A stretch of DNA of 64,000 bases from DASSUW01 sp963792385 (GTDB lineage: Bacteria > Actinomycetota > Thermoleophilia > Solirubrobacterales > Solirubrobacteraceae): positions 1 through 64,000 of the forward strand of contig CAWBVZ010000011.1 of assembly GCA_963792385.1 (NCBI GenBank), in the 5' to 3' direction. This document shows, one piece after another, positions 25,301 through 34,673 of this stretch (positions within the stretch are counted from its first letter, which is position 1; each line of letters opens with the position of its first letter). The notes below the pieces were generated by a model that saw only the letters and a program-made list of their open reading frames with translations, was not told where the DNA came from and searched no databases. A program made the translations under genes and the position numbers.

Positions 25301-26122
25301 ATGCGAACGTGGTTCATCCGTGGGCGGTTCTTGGCGGGGTGCGTGGCGGTGGGGGCCGTGATGGCCCTCGGCGCGTGCGGGGACGACGAGAACGAGCCCG
25401 CGTCCCCGGCCGCCGGCGGAAGCGATGTCGACCTCGTCAACGACGGGGCGATCACCACCTGCACCCATCTGCCGTACGAGCCGTTCCAGTTCGAGCAGGG
25501 CGGCAAGATCGTCGGCTTCGATGTCGACCTGGTGGACCTCGTCGCCAAGAAGCTCGGGGTCAAGCAGGAGATCGTCGACACGCCGTTCGAGGGGATCCAG
25601 TCCGGTGAGGACCTCAACGCCCGCAAGTGCGACATCGCAGCCGCCGCGATGACGATCACGGACGAGCGGGCCGAGAAGATCGCCTTCTCGGATCCGTACT
25701 TCGACGCCAACCAGGCGCTGCTCGTCAAGAAGGACAGCGGCATCAAGTCCCTCGACGACCTCCAGGGCAAGACGCTCGGGGTGCAGTCGGGCACCACCGG
25801 CAAGATGTACGCCGAGGAGAACGCGACCGGCGCCGAGCTGAAGGACTACGAGGATCTCGCGCTGGAGCTGAGCAGCGTCAAGAGCGGCCAGATCCCGGCG
25901 GCCATCAACGACATCCCCGTCCTGCTCGACTACGTCAAGAAGAACCCGGATCTCGCGGTCGCGGCGCAGTTCGAGACCGGCGAGCAGTACGGCTTCGGCA
26001 TGAAGAAGGGGACCAGCGACGACCTGGCCAAGGTCGTCAACGACGTGCTGGCCAAGGCGAAGAGCGACGGAACGTACGACACGCTCTACGAGAAGTGGTT
26101 CGGCGCCAAGCCCGCCGAGTGA
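25301..26122 (+). CDS. Polar amino acid ABC transporter, substrate-binding lipoprotein
   Basis: A protein of 273 residues. The lipoprotein signal ends with the lipobox ALGAC. The SBP_bac_3 fold follows: CTHLPYEPFQFEQGGKIVGF, DVDLVDLVAKKLG, KCDIAAAAMTITDERAEKIA, FSDPYFDANQALLVKK. The binding site probably takes a polar or basic amino acid; specificity is not clear. Shine-Dalgarno gggagg lies seven bases before the ATG. It is the first gene of a three-gene importer operon (binding protein, permease, ATPase). Confidence 0.93.
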   Translation: MRTWFIRGRFLAGCVAVGAVMALGACGDDENEPASPAAGGSDVDLVNDGAITTCTHLPYEPFQFEQGGKIVGFDVDLVDLVAKKLGVKQEIVDTPFEGIQSGEDLNARKCDIAAAAMTITDERAEKIAFSDPYFDANQALLVKKDSGIKSLDDLQGKTLGVQSGTTGKMYAEENATGAELKDYEDLALELSSVKSGQIPAAINDIPVLLDYVKKNPDLAVAAQFETGEQYGFGMKKGTSDDLAKVVNDVLAKAKSDGTYDTLYEKWFGAKPAE

Positions 26123-26132
26123 GACGACGCTG

Positions 26133-26945
26133 ATGGCTACGACCTCGCGCGCGCGCCGGCTCACCCGCCGGCAGCGGGCCGGCGCCTTTCGCGCCGTCCA
26201 GTACGCAGTTCTGATCATCGCGGTGCTCGCGTTCGCGCTGGTCGCGAACTGGTCGCGCATCCAGGAGGCGTTCTTCGACCCCGACGTAATCCGGAAGCTG
26301 TTCCCGGAGTTGCTCACGACGGCGCTCAAGAACACGGTGCTCTACACCGTGTGCGCGTTCGCCTTCGGCTTCGTCCTCGGCCTCGTGGTGGCGCTGATGC
26401 GTCTGTCGCCCGTCGCCGCCTACCGGGTGCTGGCCACCGTGTATGTGGAGTTCTTCCGCGGCGTGCCGGCGCTGCTCGTGCTGCTCGCGTTCGGCTACGG
26501 GATCCCGATCGCGCTCAACACCGAGCTGCCGGGCGGCGTCCTGGGGACGATCACGGTCGCCCTCGGCCTGGTCGCCGCGGCCTACATGGCCGAGACCTTC
26601 CGCGCGGGAATCCAGGCCGTCCCCAAGGGACAGATGGAGGCCGCGCGCTCGCTCGGCATGTCGCACGCGCGCGCGATGATTTCGATCGTCATCCCGCAGG
26701 CGTTCCGAATCATCCTGCCGCCGCTCACGAACGAGCTGATCCTGCTCACGAAGGACTCGTCGCTCGTGTACCTGCTGGGCGTCACGCTGCCGACGCGCGA
26801 GCTGGCGAAGTTCGGCCGCGATGCGCTCAACCAGTACGTGAGCATGACGCCGATCCTGATCGCCGGCTTGGCCTATCTGATCATCACGGTGCCGCTGGGC
26901 ATCCTCGTCCGCCGGCTGGAAGCGCGGCAGGCTCAGGCACGATGA
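26133..26945 (+). CDS. Polar amino acid ABC transporter, permease
   Basis: A protein of 270 residues with about five membrane helices. The HisM/GlnP-type permease hallmark is the EAA loop (YMAETFRAGIQAVPKGQMEA, ARSLGMSHA), followed by VIPQAFRIILPPLTNELI. The sequence YVEFFRGVPALLVLL precedes it. It begins ten bases after the binding-protein stop and overlaps the ATPase gene by ATGA. A single permease gene implies a homodimer in the membrane. Confidence 0.94.
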   Translation: MATTSRARRLTRRQRAGAFRAVQYAVLIIAVLAFALVANWSRIQEAFFDPDVIRKLFPELLTTALKNTVLYTVCAFAFGFVLGLVVALMRLSPVAAYRVLATVYVEFFRGVPALLVLLAFGYGIPIALNTELPGGVLGTITVALGLVAAAYMAETFRAGIQAVPKGQMEAARSLGMSHARAMISIVIPQAFRIILPPLTNELILLTKDSSLVYLLGVTLPTRELAKFGRDALNQYVSMTPILIAGLAYLIITVPLGILVRRLEARQAQAR

Positions 26946-27733
26946 GCGCGCCGCCCGCAGACACCGCCGCGATCGAGATCCGCGGGCTCCACAAGTCGTT
27001 CGGGGAGCTCGAGGTGCTCCGCGGCATCGACGTCCGAGTCGCGACCGGCGAGGTCGTATGCGTCATCGGCCGGTCCGGGTCGGGCAAGTCGACGCTCCTG
27101 CGCTGCATCAACCTGCTCGAAGTGCCCACCGCGGGTGAGATCTTCGTCGGCGGGGTCGAGGTCACGGATCCGGATGCCGACATCGACGCGATCCGGCGTC
27201 GGATCGGCATGGTGTTCCAGCAATTCAACCTCTTCCCCCACCTCACGGTGACGGAGAACGTCACGATCTCGCAGCGCCGCGTGCTCGGCCGCAGCAAGGA
27301 GGAGGCGGAGCGCGTCGCCGCGGAGAACCTCGAGCGGGTCGGCCTGTCGCCGAAGGCGGACGCCTATCCGGCCCAGCTCTCCGGTGGTCAGCAGCAGCGG
27401 GTGGCGATCGCGCGCTCGCTCGCGATGGGCCCGGGCGTGATGCTCTTCGACGAGCCGACGTCGGCACTCGACCCGGAGCTCGTCGGAGACGTGCTCGGCG
27501 TCATGCGGCTGCTCGCCCAGGACGGGATGACGATGGTGGTGGTGACCCACGAGATGAGCTTTGCCCGCGAGGTCGCCGACCGCGTGGTGTTCATCGACGA
27601 CGGCGTGATCCTCGAAGAGGGTCCGCCGGAGCGTGTCGTCGGAGCCCCGACGCACGAGCGCACGCGCGCCTTCCTCGCCCGCCTGCTGGATCCCGCAGCA
27701 GCGGAGGTCACCCAGGAGGGCGACACTCCGTAG
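26942..27733 (+). CDS. Polar amino acid ABC transporter, ATP-binding protein
   Basis: A protein of 263 residues with all ABC motifs: Walker A GRSGSGKST, Q-loop MVFQQFNLFPH, signature LSGGQQQRVAIARSL, Walker B VMLFDEPTSALDPE and switch His VTHEMSF. It is most like GlnQ/GltL. The start ATG overlaps the permease stop (ATGA). The C-terminal 20 residues are an extension. The transcript seems to end shortly after 27733. Confidence 0.94.
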   Translation: MSAPPADTAAIEIRGLHKSFGELEVLRGIDVRVATGEVVCVIGRSGSGKSTLLRCINLLEVPTAGEIFVGGVEVTDPDADIDAIRRRIGMVFQQFNLFPHLTVTENVTISQRRVLGRSKEEAERVAAENLERVGLSPKADAYPAQLSGGQQQRVAIARSLAMGPGVMLFDEPTSALDPELVGDVLGVMRLLAQDGMTMVVVTHEMSFAREVADRVVFIDDGVILEEGPPERVVGAPTHERTRAFLARLLDPAAAEVTQEGDTP

Positions 27734-27758
27734 CGACTCGCTGCTCGTGCCGCGACGA

Positions 27759-28172
27759 TTACGAGGGCCGTCGACCGCGCGTCGCGGTGTCTCGCCTGTC
27801 CGCAGTCGTGGGCACGCGGCCACTGGGCGCATGCCTCAAAGGCGCCGGCGACTCCCCACGACGGACGAACCGCGCCTTCGGCGGTGCGCCGGCTCTCGAC
27901 AGCTGATCCGCCCTCGCTTTCGACATCAGTTGCTGCATCCACTCGACGGACTTGGTCGACGTGGCCATGACCTGTTCGTCCACGAGTGCCGACGCGCGAA
28001 CCTCACCGGTGTCGAGCACCACGTACTCGATCTCCCGACCCCACGCGACGAAGCGCCGGGCCCGTCCGTCCCGCGACGCGACGGTCGCAAGGCCGATTCG
28101 TTGTGCATGGCGAGCCAGTTGCACCATGACCCTGGTCTGCACATCCACGTCAACCACCAACTTCCCCACCAC
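27759..28172 (-). CDS. Hypothetical protein (weak)
   Basis: The first 105 residues look like a real protein: LVVDVDVQTRVMVQLARHAQ, then FVAWGREIEYVVLDTGEVRA and SALVDEQVMATSTKSVEWMQ. The last 35 residues turn into a Pro/Arg/Thr-rich stretch typical of a frame error. No family is recognised. It lies in a stretch (27.8-28.9 kb) where other frames are also broken, so the true end is uncertain. Confidence 0.35.
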   Translation of the reverse strand: MVGKLVVDVDVQTRVMVQLARHAQRIGLATVASRDGRARRFVAWGREIEYVVLDTGEVRASALVDEQVMATSTKSVEWMQQLMSKARADQLSRAGAPPKARFVRRGESPAPLRHAPSGRVPTTADRRDTATRGRRPS

Positions 28173-28439
28173 GGTTGTTCGGGGTCGCTACCCCGCTTGG
28201 TCCCAACACCCACCGTACCCCGACATATCGCTAGCGCAAGGGGCGGGACCGGCAGTTGGGGTCCTCACCCGAGTCGGGAGTCCCAGAAGTGCAGTGGTTC
28301 AGGGAATTACAGGATTGTGTTGTAGCCACACGATCTAGAGGGTGCGAGCACTGGACCGCTGACAGGACCGCGGAGCCCGCTCAGGTTCCGCCACCAATCG
28401 AGAGGTCCGACTTGCGCCGTTCAGTCTCAGCCGCATCTG

Positions 28440-28906
28440 CATCGTGCCGTGCGCGATCACGGCAACCCAGCCGACCGAAACCGATCAGGGTGAGCCGTTT
28501 GCCTTCGACCCCAATGGGGAGTGGGCGCGTCAGATCTGGACAGGCAAGCTCGTCCCGGCGTTCGACGACGACGGGACCCCGGCGGGACCTCGCACGAGCA
28601 CGTGATACAGACGCTCGGGCCGCCAAGCCCAGGCATCGCCTTCACAGCCACCACGCCCGGCCGGTGGACGGTGAACCTGTCGAGCGCGAGCGACTTCTCC
28701 GGCGCCGAGTCGGCGAGCTTCTACGTGCTCGCGCCGGCGACCTCAAGGCGAAGGCCAAGATCTCGGTCAGCGCGTGGAACCAGGAGTCGCCTCAGTACCT
28801 CCTTGGAGGCGACACGGACACGCACACGTTCAACGTAAAGCTTCGGTGCAAGCGGGCAGTACGACTACCACCGGGGCAAGACGGAGAGGCAGTGCCGCTG
28901 ACCTGA
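28440..28906 (+). pseudogene. Secreted-looking protein, broken by at least three frame shifts
   Basis: Coherent protein pieces follow one another in different frames: GEPFAFDPNGEWARQIWTGK and LVPAFDDDG (about 28490-28570), then HEHVIQTLGPPSPGIAFT and GRWTVNLSSASDFSGAESAS (about 28605-28740), then DLKAKAKISVSAWNQESPQY and LLGGDTDTHTFNVKLRC (about 28740-28850), and a possible end YDYHRGKTERQCR. The content, beta-rich with Asn, Ser and Thr, suggests an extracytoplasmic beta-sandwich. No signal peptide is readable upstream. The family is not recognised. Restoring three single bases would give one frame. Confidence 0.5.
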
Positions 28907-28909
28907 CGG

Positions 28910-29656
28910 TCAGCTCGCCTTACGCCAGTAGACGCCGGTCCAGTCGACTTCCTCGATCGGCTCGGTGATGCCGTTGGCGTCGCGGTAATCCGTGACCGCC
29001 TGCGAGCAGGCGTGGTACGCGTGGTAGTCATCGACGATCAGGAAGCCGCCGGGTGAGAGGCGCGGGTAGAGCTCGGTGAGCGCCTCGATCGTCGATCCAT
29101 ACATGTCGCCGTCGAGCCGGGCGACTGCGAACTGGCGGTCGGCGACGGTCGGAAGCGTGTCCTTGAACCACCCCTCCAAGAACCGCACGCCGTCGTCGAG
29201 GAGACCGTAACGCTCGAACTGCGCGCGGACCTCGTCGATGCCAACGTCGAGCTTGCCGTGGCCGATGAACTCTCGGTCCAGTGGGTACGCCTCGAGGTCG
29301 GGATCCGGGAGCCCGGCGAAGGAATCTGCGACGAAGACGAGGCGGTCCTCTCCCCGCGCCTTCACGATCCCGCGCATGAGGATGGGCACGCCGCCGCGCC
29401 ATACCCCCGTCTCGATCAGGTCGCCTGGCACGCCGTCCTGAATCGCGCGCTCGACGCACTCGTGCACGTTGTTGAGCCGCACGCGACCGACGAGTGTGGA
29501 AGCGCGCTCGGGGAACACCGTCGTGAAGTTGCGCCCGAGCTCGTACGTCTCCTCTTCGACGGTGTGCGGCCGGGTCACCGCGACGCCGACCTCGTTGAGC
29601 TCACGGATGGCCTCGCGCATGCCGGGATCCTCAGGCCGGTCCGGGACATGCACCAC
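28910..29656 (-). CDS. TylF/MycF family O-methyltransferase
   Basis: A SAM-dependent methyltransferase like the macrocin O-methyltransferase TylF. Motifs include VPGDLIETGVWRGGVPILMR (SAM loop), LVFVADSFAGLPDPD, LEGWFKDTLP, and the metal Asp region ARLDGDMYGSTIEALTELYP and GGFLIVDDYHAYHAC. The GTG at 29656 is the first canonical start, but recognisable family sequence (ALYIELLKECLLGRAYGPEV) continues upstream in the same frame without a start codon. The N-terminus may be lost to an indel or begin at a CTG. It may be involved in glycan or secondary metabolite methylation. Confidence 0.85.
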   Translation of the reverse strand: MVHVPDRPEDPGMREAIRELNEVGVAVTRPHTVEEETYELGRNFTTVFPERASTLVGRVRLNNVHECVERAIQDGVPGDLIETGVWRGGVPILMRGIVKARGEDRLVFVADSFAGLPDPDLEAYPLDREFIGHGKLDVGIDEVRAQFERYGLLDDGVRFLEGWFKDTLPTVADRQFAVARLDGDMYGSTIEALTELYPRLSPGGFLIVDDYHAYHACSQAVTDYRDANGITEPIEEVDWTGVYWRKAS

Positions 29657-29760
29657 CTCCGGCCCGTACGCGCGCCCGAGCAGGCACTCCTTCAGCAGCT
29701 CGATGTAGAGAGCCGCAGGATCGCTAGCCGCGACGGATCGCAGCGTACAGGCGCGTTCGG

Positions 29761-32200
29761 TCAGGCGACGCGCAAAGCGGGCAGTTCGCCGAGGCCGAGC
29801 ACGTCGAGCAGCGCGGCGACCACGCTGGGATCGAAATGCGACCCGGCGCTCCGTCGCAGCTCGCAGGCCGCCTCCACAGGAGTCCGAGCCGCCGAGTAGA
29901 CCCGCTCCGACGTCATTGCCGCGTACGCATCGGCGGCCGCGACGATGCGGGCCTCGATCGGGATCGCGGTTCCCGCGAGGCGATCGGGGTAGCCGCCTCC
30001 GTCATAGCGCTCGTGGTGGTTGCGCACGGCCAGGGCCGCGTCGCGCAGCGCGCCGAGCCGACGCACGATGTCCTCGCCGACGAGCGGGTGTGTGCGCATG
30101 ACCACCCACTCGGCGTCGGCGAGCGGGCCGGGCTTGACAAGGATCGACTCCGGGATCGCGACCTTGCCGACGTCGTGCAGCCAGCCCGCCCAAGGTGCAG
30201 CGCTCGATGACGCCGACGGCCAGCGCCATCTGCTCGGCGGTCTGCGTCGCCAGCGAAGCCACCTGCTCGGCGTGCGCCTCGGTCACGCCCTCGCGCAGGC
30301 CTGCGGTGACCGCCAGTACGCGGGCCATCTGCACCGCCTCCGACTCATGCGCCGGCGCGTCATTCACAACCAGGTCCGGGACCAGGGAGACGCGATCGCG
30401 GCCGCGGCGCTTGGCCACATACAGGCACCGATCGGCGGCCTCGACGAGCGCGTCGAGGCTGTCGAACTCCGCGCCCGCGCGGGCGGCGCCGATCGAGATC
30501 GTGAGCCGGACGCTGACGCCCTCGGCGGCGACCGGCGTGCGCGCGACGGTGCTGCGCAGCCGCTCCGCCAGGCGATCGAGCTCCTCGTCGGACCCGACGC
30601 CCTGCAGGAGCACGGCGAACTCCTCGCCGCCCCAGCGGGCCAGGCAATCCGAAGGCCGCAGGCCGCTCGTGAGCCGGCGCGCGAGCTCGACCAGCACGGC
30701 GTCCCCGACCACATGGCCGTGCACGTCGTTGACCTGCTTGAAGTGGTCGGCATCGAGCATCAGCAGCGCGCATCCCGTCGGATCCTCCGTGAGAGCCGAA
30801 GCGATCGTCTCCGCGAAGTGGCGCCGGTTGAAGACGCCGGTCAGCTCGTCCGTGCGGGCGCGCAGCTCGGCTTCGCCGTGGGCGCGGTGGAGCTCGCTCT
30901 GCAGCCGCTGGCGCTCGGTGACATCGCGCGTGACGCCGTCGTAGAACAGCGTCCCGTCCGCTTCGCGGCGCGGACGCACGGCGTCAAGGATCGTGCGCTC
31001 GCGGCCGTCGAGGCCGACCACCCGATACTCGAGCTCGATCGGCTTCCCCTCCGGCAGCTGCCCGACCGCTGCGAGCCACCGCTCGCGATCGTCGGGATGG
31101 ACGAGCGACTCCCAGAGACGGTCGTCCTCCGCGCCGCCGGGGAGCGGCCCGCCGACCAGCGCCTCGCGGTTGGGCCCGCGGTAGACGGTCCGGTAGCCGC
31201 TCTCGGGATCGGCCTGGAGCGTGTAGAGGTGACCGTCCATCGACTCCACGACGCGCGACAGTGCCGAGTGCGCCTGGTCGAGCTCGGCGCGCATGCGCCG
31301 CCGCTCGGTGACGTCGGACACGATGCCGCTGATCTCGACGGTGCCGTCATGGAGCCGGCGGGTCGCGGCGCGGTCGTGCACCCAGCGCGTGATCCCGTCG
31401 GCGCCGATCAGGCGGTACTCGACGTCGCTCTCCTTCCCTTCGGCGAGCGCGTCGTTGAAGGCGTCGTACGCGGCTCGGTCCTCGGGGTGCAGGGCCGCGT
31501 CCCAGTTCTCCATCTCGGGGTCGGGCGTGGCGCCGCCCAGGAGGCGGTCCGCGCCGGGCCCCTGGAACAACTCCTCGAGGCGTCCGTCGGGATGGGAGAG
31601 GGCCAGATACACGTGCTCGCCGGTGACGTCGAGCAGGCGCGTGAACCGCGCGCTCATCTCGGCGACGCGCGCGTCGAGCTCCTCGCGCTTGGTGACGTCG
31701 GAGACGATGCCGTGAACGACCACGCTGCCGTCGGTCCTGCGGCGCGGTCGCGCGCGGTCCCACAGGATCCGGCTGACGCCGTCGAGCCCGTGCAGCCGGT
31801 AGGTGACCTCCGCGTCCTCGCCGCTCAGCAGTTGGTGGTTGAACTGCTCGTAGACGGCATGGTCCTCGGCGTGGACGCGCGACTCCCAGAACTGCCCGAA
31901 CTCGATGCCGTCGGGGCAGCGGCCACCGAGGAAGCGCTCGAGCAGCGGCCCGTGAGAGTGATGGACATAGTCGCCCGCGAGGGTGATCTCGCCCGCGTAC
32001 ACGAGCTCCTCGAACAGGTCGAGGATGTCTGCGAGATGCGGGTCCGCGCGCGGACGGCGAAAGCCCACGCCAAACAGCGCGCGCAGCCACCCCCCGCGCG
32101 GCCGGCGCGGCGGGTGGTCGCGGCCGACGGTAGGGGAAAGTGGAGCGGTCACGGCGCCTCTGCCGTGATATCGGCGTGTGCCGCGACCGCTTGAGTCCAC
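29761..32200 (-). pseudogene. PASx3-GGDEF-HD-GYP cyclic-di-GMP protein, one frameshift before HD-GYP
   Basis: After an N-terminal region come three PAS/PAC units whose ends read IVSDVTKREE, IVSDVTERRR and VTRDVTERQR. A GGDEF domain follows (DELTGVFNRRHFAETI, LDADHFKQVNDVHGHVVGDA, active-site WGGEEFAVLL), and then HD-GYP (WLHDVGKVAIPESIL, NHHERYDGGGYPDRLAG). The GGEEF site looks active and the HD and GYP residues are complete, so both synthesis and breakdown of c-di-GMP are possible. Near 30190 a one-base shift separates the GGDEF part from HD-GYP. The GTG at 32200 overlaps the stop of the methyltransferase; GTG 32152 is an alternative. Confidence 0.82.
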
Positions 32201-32939
32201 TAGACGGACGGTCCAGGCGCCCCGATTGGCTTCGTGGCGAGCACCGTCATGCTCGCCACGCCGTACTTGTCCGCGGCCTCGCGGGCTCGCGGTGTGAGGA
32301 AGCGATTGGACGGGTTCGCGCGCACGACCTCAACCTGCAGGCCGGCCGCCTCGATCGCGCCGAGGTAGTCGCCCTCCGGGACGGCGCCCGCGATGCACGC
32401 CGCCCACAGGGCCACGTTGCGCCGAGTGCGCTCGACCGCATGGAACACGGCGTCCTTGTCGGGAGCGAGGTTGATGACGCCGTTGGAGATCACGACGTCG
32501 ACGCTGCCCGGCGCAACCGGCGGCTCCTCGATGAACCCTTCGACGAACGTGACGTGGTGCAGCCCGAGGCCGTCGCGCAGGCGGGACGCCTTGGCGAGCT
32601 GGGCGTCGGTCATGTCGACGCCGGTCACGCGGCCGGAAGGCCCGTCAGGTCGGCGGCGATGAACGAGTCGGTGCCGGATCCGGAGCCGAGGTCGAGCACG
32701 GTATCTCCTGGCTGGAACGCCGCCAGATCGAGCATGTGGCCGACGCCGGCGAACGAGTCGAGCGCCTCGGGCGGCACCGCGTCGAGCCAGGCGGTCGGAT
32801 AGCCGAGGCGCTCGGCGAGCGCGCGGCCGGTCTCGAAGTGGAAGTCGCCGCCGGGCTGCTGGGCGACGTCGCGGTACATCTCGCGCACGTGGTCGCGCAG
32901 CACGCGGGTGTCGACGATCGGTTCTAGGTATGCGGACAC
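32200..32939 (-). pseudogene. ArsM-like SAM methyltransferase, frameshifted and with an internal deletion
   Basis: GTG 32939 follows a Shine-Dalgarno (aggaga). Motif I (DTVLDLGSGSGTDSFIAADL) ends at about 32635, where one C appears to be missing. The next frame continues VTGVDMTDAQLAKASRLRDG, VDVVISNGVINLAPDKDAVF, then LWAACIAGAVPEGDYLGAIE. This is the arrangement of ArsM-type arsenite methyltransferases and relatives. Between VFHAV and ERTRRNVALWAACI the usual 'LxPGGRxxxxD' block of about 20 residues is absent, without a frame change. The protein lacks the ArsM Cys set, so arsenic as substrate is doubtful. It is in an operon with a flavin reductase. Confidence 0.72.
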
Positions 32940-33433
32940 GGGATCTCCTGGTTGTCGGGGTGGAACGCGCCGAAGCGGCCGGCGAAGTAGACGAGCGGGT
33001 CGCCGCCGGAGGGCAGCCGGAGCCGGCGGACGCGGCCGACGACGATCCAGTGGTCGCCGGTGGCGTGCTCGGACTCGAGTGAGCACTCGATCACGGCGAG
33101 CGCATCGCGCACGGGCTCCGCGAAGCGGTCCGCGCCGGGCTCGGCGGCGTGTCGGGCGAAGCCGCCTTGGTGCGTACCGAGCACGGTGACGGCGAAGTCT
33201 CCGGCGAGCCGCATCCGCCGCCACGTGAGTGAGTCGCGGGCCGGGCAGAACGAGACCAGCGGCGGATCCAGCGACACGGCGGTGAACGAGCTGACGATCA
33301 GGCCGAGCGGCGTGCCGTCGACCTCGGTGGTAACGAACGCGACGCCGGTCGCGAAGCGGCCGAACGCGTCCCGCAGACGGCGCTCGTCAAGCTCCGGCTC
33401 GCTGACCGGCATGGCGTGGGCGGCGCGCATCAC
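32924..33433 (-). CDS. Flavin reductase (FMN-binding) family protein
   Basis: A protein of 169 residues of the HpaC/SsuE-unrelated split-barrel flavin reductase family: LRDAFGRFATGVAFVTTEVD, GLIVSSFTAVSLDPPLVSFC, and the end HWIVVGRVRRL then DPLVYFAGRFGAFHP. These supply reduced flavin to two-component monooxygenases. It starts (GTG 33433 or ATG 33430) directly after the stop of the acyl-CoA-dehydrogenase-like gene, which is the likely flavin-dependent partner. Its end overlaps the next gene's start. Confidence 0.9.
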   Translation of the reverse strand: MMRAAHAMPVSEPELDERRLRDAFGRFATGVAFVTTEVDGTPLGLIVSSFTAVSLDPPLVSFCPARDSLTWRRMRLAGDFAVTVLGTHQGGFARHAAEPGADRFAEPVRDALAVIECSLESEHATGDHWIVVGRVRRLRLPSGGDPLVYFAGRFGAFHPDNQEIPCPHT

Positions 33434-34615
33434 TCAGTGCAGGGCGTGGTCGTGGCCGAGCGCGACGTTGCCGAGCAGCTCGTAGGCGCGGTTGGCGCCG
33501 AGCGGCTGCATAAAGCTCCCGGCGCGGACGTCGCGGTACGCGCGCGCGAGCGGGGAACCGTTGAGATAGCCGGCGCCGCCCGACAGCGCGAGCGCGCGCT
33601 CGACGATCCGTGCGGCTGCTTCGTTGACGAACGTCTTGGCCGCCTGGGCTTCCGCGAACAGCGCGACGAGCTCGTCGTGCGGGCCATCCACCAGCGCGGC
33701 GGCGCGGGACAGCGTCGCCCGGGAGGCGCCGAGGTCGATCGCGTTCTCGGCGACCAGCGTCCGCATACGCGCATCCGGCTCGCGGCCTGACAGGGCGGCG
33801 GTGGCAGCCGCCGCCGCGCTCTCCGCGATCCCCAGCGACGCCGCGGCGTGGAACAGCCCGGCGACGAGGTTGCGCTCCATGTACGCCTCTGCGTCACCGG
33901 CGAGGAAGCCGCCACGCAGCGCTGAGCGCGGGAGCTCGACGCCGGTGAACGTGACGGAATGGCTGCCCGAGGCGCGCATGCCGAGCGCGTCCCAGTCGCC
34001 GTGGATCTCGACGCCCGCGGCGTCGGGCGGGACCGGGGCGTAGCCGTAGCGGTCGACGCCGTCGTCGTCGACGAAGGTGACGGCGGTGTGGAGCACCGTC
34101 GCGGCCGGCGACATCGTGCAGAACGCCTTGCGGCCGTCGATCCGCCAGCCCTCGGGCGTGCGGGTCGCCGTGGTGCGCGGCCGCGTGAGGTCCTGGCCGA
34201 GCTCGCTGATCGCGGTGGCCATGATCACGCCGTCGCGTGCGATGGCCGCCATCGAGTCGCCGAAGGCGGCGGCGCGCCGCTCGTCTCCGGCCGCGACCGC
34301 GTCCTGCCACCGGCGCACGATGTTCAGCACGATGACGAGGTGCATGTTCACGCCGATCGCGACCGACGCGTCGCCGCGGGCGAGGCGGCTCGCGGCGACG
34401 ATCACGTCGTGCACGGACGTGACGCCGAGACCGCCGTACTCGGCAGGGATCGGCGCGCTGAAGAAGCCCGCGCGCTTGAGCGCGTCGATGCTCGCGTGCG
34501 GGAACGACGCCTCGCGGTCGTGCTGGGCGGCACGCGTCGCCAGCTCCTCGGCGAGCGTCTCGGCGAGGCGCACCAGGTCGGCGCCGGTCTCGGTATTGGC
34601 GGTGAGCTCGAACAT
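33434..34615 (-). CDS. Acyl-CoA dehydrogenase-like flavoprotein (SfnB/DszC-type monooxygenase candidate)
   Basis: A protein of 393 residues with the three-domain acyl-CoA dehydrogenase fold: FFSAPIPAEYGGLGVTSVHD, ATAISELGQDLTRPRTTATR, GWRIDGRKAFCTMSPAA, DALGMRASGSHSVTFTGVEL, and the C-terminal LALSGGAGYLNGSPLARAYR. The position of the flavin reductase gene right behind it suggests use of free reduced flavin, as in DszC, SfnB or related sulfur-compound monooxygenases, rather than acyl-CoA oxidation. The genomic pairing with an OsmC protein and an Ssu-like importer points to organosulfur use. The substrate is unknown. Confidence 0.87.
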   Translation of the reverse strand: MFELTANTETGADLVRLAETLAEELATRAAQHDREASFPHASIDALKRAGFFSAPIPAEYGGLGVTSVHDVIVAASRLARGDASVAIGVNMHLVIVLNIVRRWQDAVAAGDERRAAAFGDSMAAIARDGVIMATAISELGQDLTRPRTTATRTPEGWRIDGRKAFCTMSPAATVLHTAVTFVDDDGVDRYGYAPVPPDAAGVEIHGDWDALGMRASGSHSVTFTGVELPRSALRGGFLAGDAEAYMERNLVAGLFHAAASLGIAESAAAAATAALSGREPDARMRTLVAENAIDLGASRATLSRAAALVDGPHDELVALFAEAQAAKTFVNEAAARIVERALALSGGAGYLNGSPLARAYRDVRAGSFMQPLGANRAYELLGNVALGHDHALH

Positions 34616-34673
34616 CTCAGGTCGTCGGGTCGCGGCCGGCGGCCGGGGCGGGTGCCGCGGCCGCCATGCCTGT

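Noticed and set aside
30020..32194. A 724-codon + strand frame opposite the PAS-GGDEF gene
   Set aside because: The composition is low in complexity, has no recognisable motif, and mirrors the codons of the real minus-strand gene.
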